From the NCBI RefSeq assembly GCF_023277115.1, contig NZ_JALQCS010000001.1, positions 1,606,001-1,670,000 of the forward strand: a stretch of 64,000 bases of DNA, in the 5' to 3' direction. Position numbers and translations under genes: made by a program. The notes under the pieces are model-generated. The model was given only the letters and a program-made list of their open reading frames with translations. It had not been told where the DNA came from and ran no database searches. The stretch is from Acidithiobacillus acidisediminis. GTDB taxonomy: Bacteria; Pseudomonadota; Gammaproteobacteria; Acidithiobacillales; Acidithiobacillaceae. Positions 1 to 7,993 of this stretch are shown here, one piece after another. Every line of letters begins with the position of its first letter. Within the stretch, counting starts at the first letter, position 1.

Positions 1-816
1 GCCGACTCGGCGGCGGGCCAGCCCGCTTGGGTGGTTCATTATGGCCAATGGATGGCGGCCTGGGTGCAGCAGATCGGACCGCACGCCGTGGCCTGGGCCT
101 GCGTGGTTCTTGATGCCCTCCTTGCTGTCTCTCTGATTACGGGATTGGGCCTGCCCTTCCTCGCCCTGGTTGGTGTTCTCTACAATCTCTGGCTGTGGAG
201 CACCGTGGGAGGCTTTGGTGGACCCTACACCCAAGGAGCGACCGACCCAGGCACGGCGATCATCTATGCCCTGGTCTTTGTCTATGTGCTGACCACGCGC
301 TCTTGGGAATATTGGTCGCTGGCGCCAGGGGTACGGCGGCCACTCTCGGCCCCGGCTATGCACATGGCGCGCATTCTGTTTGGATTGCTCTGGGCCTTTG
401 ACGCCTTCTGGAAGTGGCAACCCTATTTTCTCCATAACGCCCTGACCTATATGCAGCAGGCTTTGCCGGGAGAGCCCAGCTGGATTGCCGCCTATATATC
501 TTTCTTCATTGTGCTGATTCAGGCCGTTGGCCCCGTGCTCTTCGGATACTTTGCGGCCATCGCCGAGAGTGTCATCGCCCTGTTTTTGCTTTTGGGCGTT
601 GGATTGCGTTGGCTGATCCCGGTAGGTATCGCCTACAGCTTTGGGGTCTGGACCACCGCCGAGGGATGGGGCGCTCCCTATCTGGCCGGTAGCACGGCCA
701 ACAAGGGCGACGTCCTGGGCACGACCAACATTTACATTATTGCCTTTTTGTTTTTGGCCGCCTGGGTGTACTTCCCGCCGAAACGTCTACGCGATGGAGA
801 GTCTTCTGCGCAATGA
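1..816 (+). CDS. DoxX/DoxD-like membrane protein (5' end outside window)
   Basis: The reading frame is open from base 1, so the gene starts before the window; a GTG at 31 is available but need not be the start. About 270 codons are visible. The protein is hydrophobic with roughly eight membrane segments, built as two similar halves. Each half has a Gly-Pro-Tyr loop (GGFGGPYTQGATD near residue 60 and GWGAPYLAG near residue 210) followed by a membrane helix. This tandem arrangement resembles the DoxX/DoxD family, whose members include the membrane subunit of thiosulfate:quinone oxidoreductase in sulfur oxidisers. No DoxA-like part is visible. The exact role is not shown by the sequence, and a general DoxX-family membrane protein is the safe call. 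Confidence 0.7.
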   Translation, partial: ADSAAGQPAWVVHYGQWMAAWVQQIGPHAVAWACVVLDALLAVSLITGLGLPFLALVGVLYNLWLWSTVGGFGGPYTQGATDPGTAIIYALVFVYVLTTRSWEYWSLAPGVRRPLSAPAMHMARILFGLLWAFDAFWKWQPYFLHNALTYMQQALPGEPSWIAAYISFFIVLIQAVGPVLFGYFAAIAESVIALFLLLGVGLRWLIPVGIAYSFGVWTTAEGWGAPYLAGSTANKGDVLGTTNIYIIAFLFLAAWVYFPPKRLRDGESSAQ

Positions 817-877
817 CCTGCCCTAGATCCCCCTGGCTCGACAAATGTCTTCACCTTCCATTCCTGGAGCACCGTAG

Positions 878-1903
878 ATGCTGATTCGATCGGCGTCTTT
901 TCAGCGGCTGGCGCCGCGCCAGCGACGGACTGGGGTGGGTAGTCATGGTGTCCGCCCGGTGTGCAGCTTGGTCGTGCCTTTTCATAATGAGGCCGAGAGT
1001 ATCCCCGCCCTGGTTGAACGCCTGCGCACGGTATTGGATCCGTTGGCCGTAACTTGGGAAATGGTTTGCGTGGATGATGGGAGCACCGACGATACGCTGT
1101 CCATGCTCCTCGCCCTGCATGAGCAAGACGCCCGCATTCGGGTTTTCGCGCTGTCGCGTAATTTTGGTAAGGAGGCAGCCCTGACCGCGGGTCTGGACAA
1201 CGCCTGGGGGGCGTGTGCAATCCCCTTGGATGCAGATTTGCAAGATCCTCCCGAGCTGATTCCAGAACTCTTGGCCAAGTGGCAGGAGGGGTATGACGTG
1301 GTCAATGCCCGTCGCCTGAGTCGTAGCGGCGAGTCCTGGACGAAACGGAGCTCAAGCTATGGTTTCTATCGGCTCCTGAATCGACTCAGCCCGATGAGGA
1401 TACCGGAAGACACCGGCGATTTTCGCCTGCTTTCCCGTCCGGTGCTTGATGCCTTGCGCCAGTTACCCGAGCGACGCCGCTTCATGAAGGGGTTATTCTC
1501 GTGGGTAGGTTTTCGTAGTACGGAGATCACCTATCACCGCCCCGCCCGGAGTCACGGTAAAAGCCGGTGGAGTTACTGGCGCTTGTGGAATCTGGCCTTG
1601 GACGGCATTACCTCGACAACCCAACTGCCCCTACAGATCGCGACATTGCTCGGTGTTGTGGTGTCGGTACTGGCATTTTTGTATGCCGTGTGGATGGTTA
1701 TCAGCACCCTCATTTATGGTAACCCGGTAAAGGGATATCCTTCCTTGATGGTGGCCATACTTTTTTTGGGCGGCGTGCAGTTGTTGGCCTTGGGCGTCAT
1801 TGGCGAATATATTGGGCGGATTCATGAAGAAACCAAAAACCGGCCCTTATATATCATTCGCCAACGTTGGCAGAAACGCCCTTTTCCGCAGGATGTGGAG
1901 TAA
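878..1903 (+). CDS. Family 2 glycosyltransferase with two C-terminal membrane helices (GtrB/ArnC-like)
   Basis: This is a polyprenyl-phosphate sugar transferase of the DPM1/GtrB/ArnC type, expected at the inner membrane, where it moves a sugar from a nucleotide donor to undecaprenyl phosphate. The GT-A domain covers about residues 28-250. It shows the nucleotide-binding start SLVVPFHNEAESI, the metal-binding DADLQDPP and the acceptor-loop region near RRFMKGLFSWVGF. Two hydrophobic helices follow at about 255-280 and 290-320, and the tail IGEYIGRIHEETKNRPLY is typical of the family. The first 25 residues are atypical, so a later start is possible. The gene ends inside the convergent GT39 gene (about 50 bases shared). 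The pair could charge a lipid carrier and then pass the sugar to an acceptor such as lipid A. The sugar is unknown. Confidence 0.88.
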   Translation: MLIRSASFQRLAPRQRRTGVGSHGVRPVCSLVVPFHNEAESIPALVERLRTVLDPLAVTWEMVCVDDGSTDDTLSMLLALHEQDARIRVFALSRNFGKEAALTAGLDNAWGACAIPLDADLQDPPELIPELLAKWQEGYDVVNARRLSRSGESWTKRSSSYGFYRLLNRLSPMRIPEDTGDFRLLSRPVLDALRQLPERRRFMKGLFSWVGFRSTEITYHRPARSHGKSRWSYWRLWNLALDGITSTTQLPLQIATLLGVVVSVLAFLYAVWMVISTLIYGNPVKGYPSLMVAILFLGGVQLLALGVIGEYIGRIHEETKNRPLYIIRQRWQKRPFPQDVE

Positions 1904-3554
1904 GCCGGAACAAGGTAATCGGCGTCTTACTGTAGATTTCGTAGCGCGTCAGTAAGGGTTGTATGGTAAATGCGTTGGATAACTGCGTGGCGATGGTTGA
2001 GTCGGCTTTTTGTGGGCAGACGAGATATACCGGGACCGTGGCATGCAGATCGACGATTTGCCGGAGATCTTTGGCGTGCAGAACCGTCATCGTACCGCGC
2101 CCAGCATAGAAGAGGAAGTCGGGCTGGTACCAATGCCAAGTCACCAAACGATAGGGCTCCGACCCTTGACGGTGCCGAATCAATGCGCCCATAGCCTGGG
2201 AAGGTTTCAAGACATTGAATTGCGGTGTCACCACCGCCACCAGGAGAACCGTCAAGGCAACGCAGCCGGTGCCCAAAACGAGGAGCGTGGCGGCCAGCGG
2301 CATTTTTCGGTACACCAAAATCAAGGCAATAATCCCGGCCAGCAGGTAGGGCAAACCCAAGATCCCCAGGCTAGGGATATGACTATCTTGGCTGGGAATG
2401 ATCCATTGACCAAAAATCCCCAGCGCTATGCCGATGCTAGCGACAATGATCAGTGAAATCGTTGCCGTGCGTCGGTTCAGGCACGCATCCCGGGTCATCA
2501 GGTCGTCAAAATATAAGGCAAGGATGGTCAATAAGGGCGGGTAGGCCTCCCAGACGTAACTGGGTAATTTTGTGGCAGAGAGGCTGAAAAATGCGGTCCA
2601 TACCACCGCCCAGATGACCAGAAAGATGCCCAGTGAATGATCAGTTTGGGACTTGCGTATTCTCTGAAAAAGATGCCTGAGCGCTTGCGGTAGAAAGACA
2701 GACCAAGGCAGCAGACCAACGCAGATGCTGATGAGGTAGTAAAAGAACGGCCCCTTGTGGCCCTGCATGCTGGCGTCAAAGCGGCCAATGTTCTGTTGTA
2801 AAAAGAATTCTGAATCCCACACCCAATGGGTCGTGAGACCGACGGCCAGGTACCAGGGCAGAACCAGCAGCAGGAACACCGGAACGCCAATGGCTAGGCG
2901 CCCTTGTTGTAGCAAGAAGCGTAAGTCTTGCTGGATCAATAGGAAAACGGTGATGATCAAGCCCGGCAATAAAAATCCAATCGGACCTTTGTCCAAGGTC
3001 GCCATGGCCATCGCACAGTAGAAGATCAGGAGATGAAACGATCTTTTTTTCTCCCGGATATAAGCGCTATAGAATTCCAAGAGCGCGACGCTGACCCATA
3101 AGATCAACAAAGGGTCGGGAGTCGTTCCGCGAAAAATTACGGTGCTATGCAACGCGGTCAGGGTCATGAGCGCCGTGATCAACCCCACGCGGCCATTACG
3201 GATTCGGCTCACGACAAGATACAGATAGGCTACCAGAGCAGCCCCCATCAGCGCTGAGCCAATACGCAATCCCAGGCTGTTCATGCCAAAAAAGTGCACA
3301 CCCGCCCACATCAACCAATAATTCAGTATGGGTTTGTCCGGAAAAACCACACCATTCAACATGGGGGTGACCACGTCATGCCGAGCGATCATTTCTTTCA
3401 GGGCTTGGGCGTACATGGGCTCATCGATATCCCACAGACTGGTATTTCCGATATCGAAGGAAAAAAACACCGCTCCGACTGCAAACAAGATTATCGTTAG
3501 TAACCAATTAGTGCTCGGCGCCGGCCTATTTCTTCTCGCTAGACTGTCGATCAT
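1854..3554 (-). CDS. ArnT/PMT-like family 39 glycosyltransferase
   Basis: A 566-residue polytopic inner-membrane protein with about 11-13 hydrophobic segments, the normal size for the ArnT/PMT (GT39) family. The first periplasmic loop contains LWDIDEPMYAQALKEM, which includes the conserved acidic residues used by these lipid-linked sugar transferases, followed by DKPILNYWLMWAG. The C-terminal part is a periplasmic domain (about residues 440-560). Family knowledge: ArnT moves an amino-sugar from undecaprenyl phosphate to lipid A; relatives glycosylate other envelope targets. The neighbouring convergent GT2 gene could make the lipid-linked donor. The start at 3554 gives a short charged N-terminus before the first helix. 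Substrate and acceptor cannot be read from the sequence. Confidence 0.85.
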   Translation of the reverse strand: MIDSLARRNRPAPSTNWLLTIILFAVGAVFFSFDIGNTSLWDIDEPMYAQALKEMIARHDVVTPMLNGVVFPDKPILNYWLMWAGVHFFGMNSLGLRIGSALMGAALVAYLYLVVSRIRNGRVGLITALMTLTALHSTVIFRGTTPDPLLILWVSVALLEFYSAYIREKKRSFHLLIFYCAMAMATLDKGPIGFLLPGLIITVFLLIQQDLRFLLQQGRLAIGVPVFLLLVLPWYLAVGLTTHWVWDSEFFLQQNIGRFDASMQGHKGPFFYYLISICVGLLPWSVFLPQALRHLFQRIRKSQTDHSLGIFLVIWAVVWTAFFSLSATKLPSYVWEAYPPLLTILALYFDDLMTRDACLNRRTATISLIIVASIGIALGIFGQWIIPSQDSHIPSLGILGLPYLLAGIIALILVYRKMPLAATLLVLGTGCVALTVLLVAVVTPQFNVLKPSQAMGALIRHRQGSEPYRLVTWHWYQPDFLFYAGRGTMTVLHAKDLRQIVDLHATVPVYLVCPQKADSTIATQLSNAFTIQPLLTRYEIYSKTPITLFRLTPHPAEKGVSANVGE

Positions 3555-3843
3555 TTTGCTTCATTATCCGGTAGGTTTGGCGAAAATAATAACGGTAAGA
3601 CGTCTCGCCAGATGATACGGGGTTCAGTGGATAGAATCCAGTTGGTTCAAGAGAGATCCTTGCACTTTTGAGCCATCTAATCGCTGGGCTCAGAATTCTG
3701 CGCCTGAGCACCTCGATGGAGGTGGCATCTGGCTAGGTTCTCTGCCTGCACCTGCTGATTTTGGGTGCTGAATAAATTTGGTATTCGATAGGTGAGCTAT
3801 CGCTGGTACTCTATAATCTTCCCCGAGCATGGAGAATTTGCCG
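3555..3843. other. Intergenic region with a -10-like hexamer
   Basis: No convincing gene is seen. A 61-codon reading frame on the minus strand (3526-3711) overlaps the start of the GT39 gene and has no recognisable motif. A perfect TATAAT lies at 3812-3817, but no good -35 hexamer is found at the usual distance. Its nearness to the ATG at 3829 argues that the EamA transporter next door starts further downstream. Confidence 0.35.
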
Positions 3844-4896
3844 GTGTCCAAGATGCATCTCGCTCAACCAGGTGTTGTGGCCGCTCTGTTGGCCGCATTA
3901 CTCTTTGGCGCTGGTACGCCCTTGGCAAAATTGCTGCTCACTGATCTTGATCCCTTGCTGCTGGCCGGCCTCTTGTATCTGGGCTCTGGGCTTGGCCTGA
4001 CCCTGGTGCGCCGTCTTCGCCACGCTGAGCCGGTGCGGTTGGCTCCGGGGGAGTGGCCGTGGCTGGCGGGGGCGATTATGGCTGGGGGTATCGTTGCACC
4101 CGTACTGTTGTTGCTAGGTTTGCGCCATATGCCGGCGACGGGGGCGTCGTTGCTCCTCAATGCCGAAGGGATGTTCACCGCCCTGCTGGCCTGGTTCGCC
4201 TTTCGCGAAAACTTTGACCGACGCATCGCCCTGGGAATGGCGGCCATCATGCTCGGTGCGGTGATTTTGAGCTGGCCGGGGGAACTACGCTTTTCTGGTG
4301 TCTGGCCGGCCCTCGCGGTGCTGGGCGCCTGCTTGGCCTGGGGGATGGACAACAACCTGACACGTAAGGTGTCACTGTCCGACGCCAGCTGGATAGCGGC
4401 AGGCAAGGGCCTGGTGTCTGGGGTGATCAATCTGGGTTTGGCCTTTGCCCTGGGGGTTGCTCATTGGCCCAGTCTGCCAGACGTATCGGCGGCCATGCTG
4501 GTCGGTTTTGCGGCTTATGGCGTCAGTCTTGCCCTCTTTATTGTTGCTTTGCGTCACTTGGGTACCGCGCGCACGGGTGCGTATTTTTCCGTGGCACCCT
4601 TCATTGGTGCGGTATTAGCCGTGGCCCTGGGCGAACCGATCACCTGGCCGCTGCTGGTGGCCGGTGCCCTCATGGCCTTGGGCGTCTGGCTGCATCTGAC
4701 CGAGCAACATGCCCATGTGCACACGCACGAGCCACTCTCCCATGAGCACTGGCATGCGCATGACGAGCATCATCAACACGAACATGACGTCCCGGTGGCC
4801 CCCGGCACTCGTCACCGTCATCCGCATAGCCATGCGCCCATCACTCACAGCCACGTTCATTTTCCCGATGTGCACCACCGCCATCGCCATTCGTGA
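3844..4896 (+). CDS. EamA/DMT-family transporter with a histidine-rich tail
   Basis: A ten-helix drug/metabolite transporter-type permease made of two EamA repeats (about residues 5-135 and 150-285), followed by a hydrophilic tail of about 65 residues containing 24 histidines. EamA proteins export or import small metabolites; a His-rich tail is unusual for them and suggests metal binding, so metal export, storage or metal-dependent control are options. Start choice: an ATG at 3829 lies only 11 bases after a TATAAT and lacks a Shine-Dalgarno, whereas GGAG at 3831-3834 is well placed for the GTG at 3844. ATG 3853 is also possible. The 3' end overlaps the convergent DUF488 gene by about 56 bases, all within the His-rich coding region. 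Confidence 0.85.
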   Translation: MSKMHLAQPGVVAALLAALLFGAGTPLAKLLLTDLDPLLLAGLLYLGSGLGLTLVRRLRHAEPVRLAPGEWPWLAGAIMAGGIVAPVLLLLGLRHMPATGASLLLNAEGMFTALLAWFAFRENFDRRIALGMAAIMLGAVILSWPGELRFSGVWPALAVLGACLAWGMDNNLTRKVSLSDASWIAAGKGLVSGVINLGLAFALGVAHWPSLPDVSAAMLVGFAAYGVSLALFIVALRHLGTARTGAYFSVAPFIGAVLAVALGEPITWPLLVAGALMALGVWLHLTEQHAHVHTHEPLSHEHWHAHDEHHQHEHDVPVAPGTRHRHPHSHAPITHSHVHFPDVHHRHRHS

Positions 4897-5236
4897 GCGT
4901 CAGGAGATACTTCCGCAAGACCAAAGCGGCATTATGTTTGGCATCGTGGGCGGAGTAGAGCAGAACGAGGTCGCGGTTGCCAGCATCTTGCAGTAGCTCG
5001 CGAGCGGTTTTTTCCTGCTGCCGCAATTCCGCGTGGTAGCGTGCTTGAAATTCTGCCCAGAGCTCTGGGTCGTGGTGAAACCACTGACGTAGGGCGGCGG
5101 AGGGCGTGAGTTCCTTGGGCCAGGCGTCGAGTGCCAGATCCGTTTTGCGGATACCGCGTGGCCAAAGGCGTTCCGCCAATACGCGATAGCCATCGGGGAA
5201 TGGATGATCATAGACACGCCAAGTGGTAATTTGCAT
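4841..5236 (-). CDS. DUF488 family protein (YeaO-like)
   Basis: A 131-residue protein matching the short YeaO-like branch of DUF488: it opens with a strand and VYDHPFPDGYRVLAERLWPR, then RKTDLALDAWPKELTPS, FHHDPELWAEF and the closing LLYSAHDAKHNAALVLRKYL. The biochemical role of this family is unknown. It is the last gene of the leftward redox operon, 9 bases after the hemerythrin gene upstream. Its final codons overlap the His-rich end of the convergent transporter. The context suggests a part in redox or nitrogen-oxide stress, but nothing in the protein itself shows this. Confidence 0.9.
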   Translation of the reverse strand: MQITTWRVYDHPFPDGYRVLAERLWPRGIRKTDLALDAWPKELTPSAALRQWFHHDPELWAEFQARYHAELRQQEKTARELLQDAGNRDLVLLYSAHDAKHNAALVLRKYLLTLTNGDGGGAHRENERGCE

Positions 5237-5245
5237 GGCACGCTC

Positions 5246-5770
5246 CTACGGATGTGCGCGGCGCCGTTCGACCATCTTGGCACCAAGGACCTGGGCTGTC
5301 TCCTGATCCAGTAACTGGCTGGCGACCGAAAAGATCTGGTCGTTTTCGCGCTGGACATGCTGCCGGCTAAGATCGACAAAGTCTTGCTTGCGCAAACTGG
5401 AGTCAGAGAAATGGCCATCACGAATTTGGCAGAGCTGCTCTGCCAATAGTGCCCAACAGGCATCCAATGATGCGTGCTGCTCCCTGAGCTCCAGAATGGC
5501 GGTGCGCGTATTCTCTGGCAGATCTTTATGCGTCAACAGCCACGGAAACAGTTGCAATTCTTCGTCGGCATGATGGGGTGGCCCAGAAAGCGTGAAATAG
5601 CGATGGATCCGTGCCGCCGCCTGTTGCATTTGCGGATCAACAGCTTGTGTTTGCAGTTGCGCATCCAGCCAATCGAGTAGCCGACAGTGTTGCAGAATCC
5701 GCTCATGGCAGGCCCGCAAGAGCTCTATGGGGGTGTCAAAGCTCGGTGTGGGGTCGGCAAGCAGGTTCAC
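5246..5770 (-). CDS. Hemerythrin-like (HHE) di-iron protein, second copy
   Basis: A 174-residue four-helix HHE protein. Candidate iron ligands are His in LLRACHERILQHC (about residue 25), PPHHADEELQLFP with the HxxxE ligand pair (about 66-70), REQHASLD (about 97) and RQHVQRENDQIF (about 137). Hemerythrin-like proteins bind oxygen or nitric oxide at a non-heme di-iron centre, or serve in iron and redox sensing. It is the second of two HHE genes in the operon, separated from the first by the lipoyl-carrier gene, with only 15 bases to its upstream neighbour. The two copies are diverged, so they are not a recent duplication. Confidence 0.88.
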   Translation of the reverse strand: MNLLADPTPSFDTPIELLRACHERILQHCRLLDWLDAQLQTQAVDPQMQQAAARIHRYFTLSGPPHHADEELQLFPWLLTHKDLPENTRTAILELREQHASLDACWALLAEQLCQIRDGHFSDSSLRKQDFVDLSRQHVQRENDQIFSVASQLLDQETAQVLGAKMVERRRAHP

Positions 5771-5785
5771 GGTACGGATTTCCCT

Positions 5786-6232
5786 CTAATCGGAGCAGCG
5801 CATACATTGCACGTCATAGCGCTGAATCCAGGCCTGTAAAGCGGCTATGGCGTCGGGTCCAGTGTGCAAGTTGGCCAATGCCTCGCTGGGATTATCTGCC
5901 CGCAGGCGCGCGATCCCGGCGTCGCCGTAGGGATCGATATTGATCAGGTGCGGATTGTCCAGCAAGGATTCATTTCGGGCGACCACTTCGCCAGCGAAGG
6001 GGGTTGGGACACCGCCAGCCCACTTGCCACTTTCTAAGGTTGCCACATGACGACCGGCGTCGAGTTGCGTTCCTACTTTCTTGATGCGCGCCTTTTGTAG
6101 CCGGCCTGACATGGTTTGCGCGGGATCGGTGACACCAATAGTGAACAGTCCATCGTCATCGGGGCGAACCCAGACGTAATCCAGATCATAAAAGAGGTCT
6201 TCGGGAAGTTCACAGCCACGATATTCACTCAT
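5786..6232 (-). CDS. GcvH-like lipoyl-carrier protein with a C-terminal CxxC
   Basis: A 148-residue protein with the glycine-cleavage H-protein fold. It has the entry strand YDLDYVWVRPDDDGLFTIG, then TDPAQTMSGRLQKARI, and the lipoyl site TLESGKWAGGVPTPFAG with the modified lysine at residue 70. It is about 20 residues longer than a standard H protein, and the extension ends in QCMRCSD, a CxxC pair (C143 and C146) not expected in GcvH. No glycine decarboxylase genes are near. Orphan GcvH-like lipoyl proteins are known in sulfur oxidisers, where LbpA serves the sHdr pathway. Here the neighbours are hemerythrins, a mini-thioredoxin and a ferredoxin reductase, so a role as a lipoamide/dithiol redox carrier is inferred. 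Confidence 0.85.
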   Translation of the reverse strand: MSEYRGCELPEDLFYDLDYVWVRPDDDGLFTIGVTDPAQTMSGRLQKARIKKVGTQLDAGRHVATLESGKWAGGVPTPFAGEVVARNESLLDNPHLINIDPYGDAGIARLRADNPSEALANLHTGPDAIAALQAWIQRYDVQCMRCSD

Positions 6233-6237
6233 GTTTA

Positions 6238-6684
6238 TTACTCCCCAACAGTGTCCATTCTCTGACGAATGATGTCCATCTGGCCCGGCAGTGCCGCGTC
6301 AAGATGCGGATATAGTTCATTTTCTTCTTTGGCATCATGTTGCTGGAGGATAATTTTCACCGTGCTGAGTAGATCCGAAAATTCTTCGGCATCGTGCTGC
6401 TGCAGACTCTCCTCGATTTCTGCAAAAAATACGCGCAGATCCTGATGCCCTTTTCGTAATAGGGAGGTGAGAGGGTGGTCTGCTTCCTGTGACCAGCGTT
6501 CAAAGGCAGGGAATAATAATTCTTCCTCTGTTTTCATGTGGGTGGACACAGTGCGGTCGCGAAATTGCGCAAACAGGCGTTCCGCTCCCTGCCAATCCTG
6601 ATTTTTTAATGCCGTTTCCACGCTGAGTAATAGCGTATCCAGGTGTTCGTGATCGTTCTGCATGATCGCTTGAATGGACTTCAT
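6238..6684 (-). CDS. Hemerythrin-like (HHE) di-iron protein, first copy
   Basis: A 148-residue HHE-domain protein with two HHE half-motifs. The ligands seen are NDHEHLD (residue 11-16), THMKTEEELLFP (about 49-60), KGHQDLRVFF (about 80) and QQHDAKEENELYP (about 115-126). The repeated HxxxE pattern is what a di-iron site needs. Proteins of this kind resemble the RIC/YtfE and hemerythrin-like group, which bind oxygen or nitric oxide or help in Fe-S repair; the N-terminal cysteine region of YtfE is absent. The start ATG overlaps the stop of the mini-thioredoxin gene by 4 bases, which suggests translational coupling. Confidence 0.88.
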   Translation of the reverse strand: MKSIQAIMQNDHEHLDTLLLSVETALKNQDWQGAERLFAQFRDRTVSTHMKTEEELLFPAFERWSQEADHPLTSLLRKGHQDLRVFFAEIEESLQQHDAEEFSDLLSTVKIILQQHDAKEENELYPHLDAALPGQMDIIRQRMDTVGE

Positions 6685-6944
6685 CGCCTTTCTCCCGCAA
6701 CCATCTCGTCCAGCAGAGCCAAGACATTGCTTAAGGGCTGCACGCCAACGGTTTTCAGTGCACCATCGATGACAATGGCCGGTACGGTACGGATGCGCAG
6801 TCGACTCACGATCTCCCGTCCGGCCTTATCGCCTACGTCCAGAATTTCCAGTTCTGCCGGTCTTTTCTGCACAGCTTCTTGCCAAATCGTTTCTGCTTGC
6901 GGGCAAGTGGGGCACCACTTGGAAACCAGCAATTGTATTTTCAT
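6681..6944 (-). CDS. Mini-thioredoxin (CPTC), thioredoxin/glutaredoxin-like
   Basis: An 87-residue single thioredoxin-fold protein. The active site is CPTCPQAE at residues 11-14 directly after the first strand, and the cis-proline is in RTVPAIVIDG at about residue 55. The small size and CPxC motif match the glutaredoxin-like mini-thioredoxins of archaea and bacteria that pass electrons between dithiols. It has no signal peptide, so it acts in the cytoplasm. The gene lies 11 bases after the ferredoxin-reductase gene and overlaps the next hemerythrin gene by 4 bases. A natural partner in the operon would be the lipoyl protein or its C-terminal cysteine pair; this is inference. Confidence 0.88.
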   Translation of the reverse strand: MKIQLLVSKWCPTCPQAETIWQEAVQKRPAELEILDVGDKAGREIVSRLRIRTVPAIVIDGALKTVGVQPLSNVLALLDEMVAGERR

Positions 6945-6955
6945 GAGAAATCCTC

Positions 6956-7939
6956 CTAGCCATTGGGCGCGAAGCTGTCAAAGTGGATCTGCCCGCTCGG
7001 CAGGCCGTGGGACAACAGGAGATCGATGGCGGCTTCTACCATGCTGGGGCTACCACAGAGGTACGCCTCATGCCCTTGCCAGTGGCTCATTTGCGCCACA
7101 CTGGGTAAGAGTCGGCGTGCCCCGGTCCAGCTTTCATCGTCCTTGTCGGACAATGTGGGGATGAACTGAAAATTCGGGTAACGCTGAGCCCAGTTGGACA
7201 ATAATTCTAGATGATAAAAATCCTGACGTTTGCGGGCGCCAAAAAACAAGGTCATGGGGCGCTGCCAGCCGGACTGAAAAGCCTGCTGCAGAACGGCCTC
7301 GATGGGTGCGAGCCCGGTACCTGCGGCAATGCACAGCAATGGCCGGTCATTGTCTTCCCGGAGATAAAAATCTCCTTGCGCTGCGCTGAGTTGCAGTATG
7401 TCGCCCAGCTGCGCCTGGTGAAAGAGCCATTCCGTGAAGAGGCCACCGGGAGCGGCACGGACGTGAAAGACAAGCTCATGATCATCCCCAGGAGGGCAGG
7501 CCAGAGAATAGGAGCGCCAGGTCTCGGCCTGGCCTGGAACGGCAATACGGGCATACTGACCGGCCCGATAGGGATATTCGCGCTCCAGTTGCAGGCGAAT
7601 TTCCATGACCGACGGAGCAAGGCGGGACAAGGCATGGATCCTCCCCTGCCAATGACCCGGGGTGTCAATCTGCGCCTCGATGCGCATGTCACTGCGTGGC
7701 TGTAGCTTGCACAGGATGGCTTTGCCGGCACTGCGCTCCTGGGGGGTGAGCAGGAGGGGCATGAAGGGGAGTTGTTCATACTCGCCGGCGAGTACCGTCC
7801 CCTTACAGTCGCCACAGGAGCCATTGCCACAGCCATGATGGATGGCGACGCCCTGCTCGAGGGCGGCAGCCACCAAGTTCTGCTCGGCGCGTACACGTAA
7901 GGTACGCCCCGATGGCTCCAGGGTAATTTCATAGTCCAT
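6956..7939 (-). CDS. [2Fe-2S] ferredoxin-FAD/NAD(P)H oxidoreductase
   Basis: A 327-residue electron-transfer flavoprotein. An N-terminal plant-type [2Fe-2S] ferredoxin domain carries C37, C42, C45 and C77 (GCGNGSCGDC...ILC). The FAD domain has WRSYSLACPP near residue 140, and the NAD(P) domain has GTGLAPIEAVLQ near 208 and YLCGSPSMVEAA near 300. The layout matches phenol-hydroxylase P5/CDP-6-deoxyglucoseen-reductase type enzymes, which feed electrons from NAD(P)H to an oxygenase or heme partner. The next gene upstream encodes a single-domain globin. Together globin and reductase supply the parts of a flavohemoglobin on two polypeptides, so NO dioxygenase reduction is a good hypothesis. It sits 54 bases after the globin gene. 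Confidence 0.9.
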   Translation of the reverse strand: MDYEITLEPSGRTLRVRAEQNLVAAALEQGVAIHHGCGNGSCGDCKGTVLAGEYEQLPFMPLLLTPQERSAGKAILCKLQPRSDMRIEAQIDTPGHWQGRIHALSRLAPSVMEIRLQLEREYPYRAGQYARIAVPGQAETWRSYSLACPPGDDHELVFHVRAAPGGLFTEWLFHQAQLGDILQLSAAQGDFYLREDNDRPLLCIAAGTGLAPIEAVLQQAFQSGWQRPMTLFFGARKRQDFYHLELLSNWAQRYPNFQFIPTLSDKDDESWTGARRLLPSVAQMSHWQGHEAYLCGSPSMVEAAIDLLLSHGLPSGQIHFDSFAPNG

Positions 7940-7993
7940 GGTTATCCTCCCGCTGTGCTGCCCCGACCCATCGGCAGGCCGAGGCGGAAGAGG

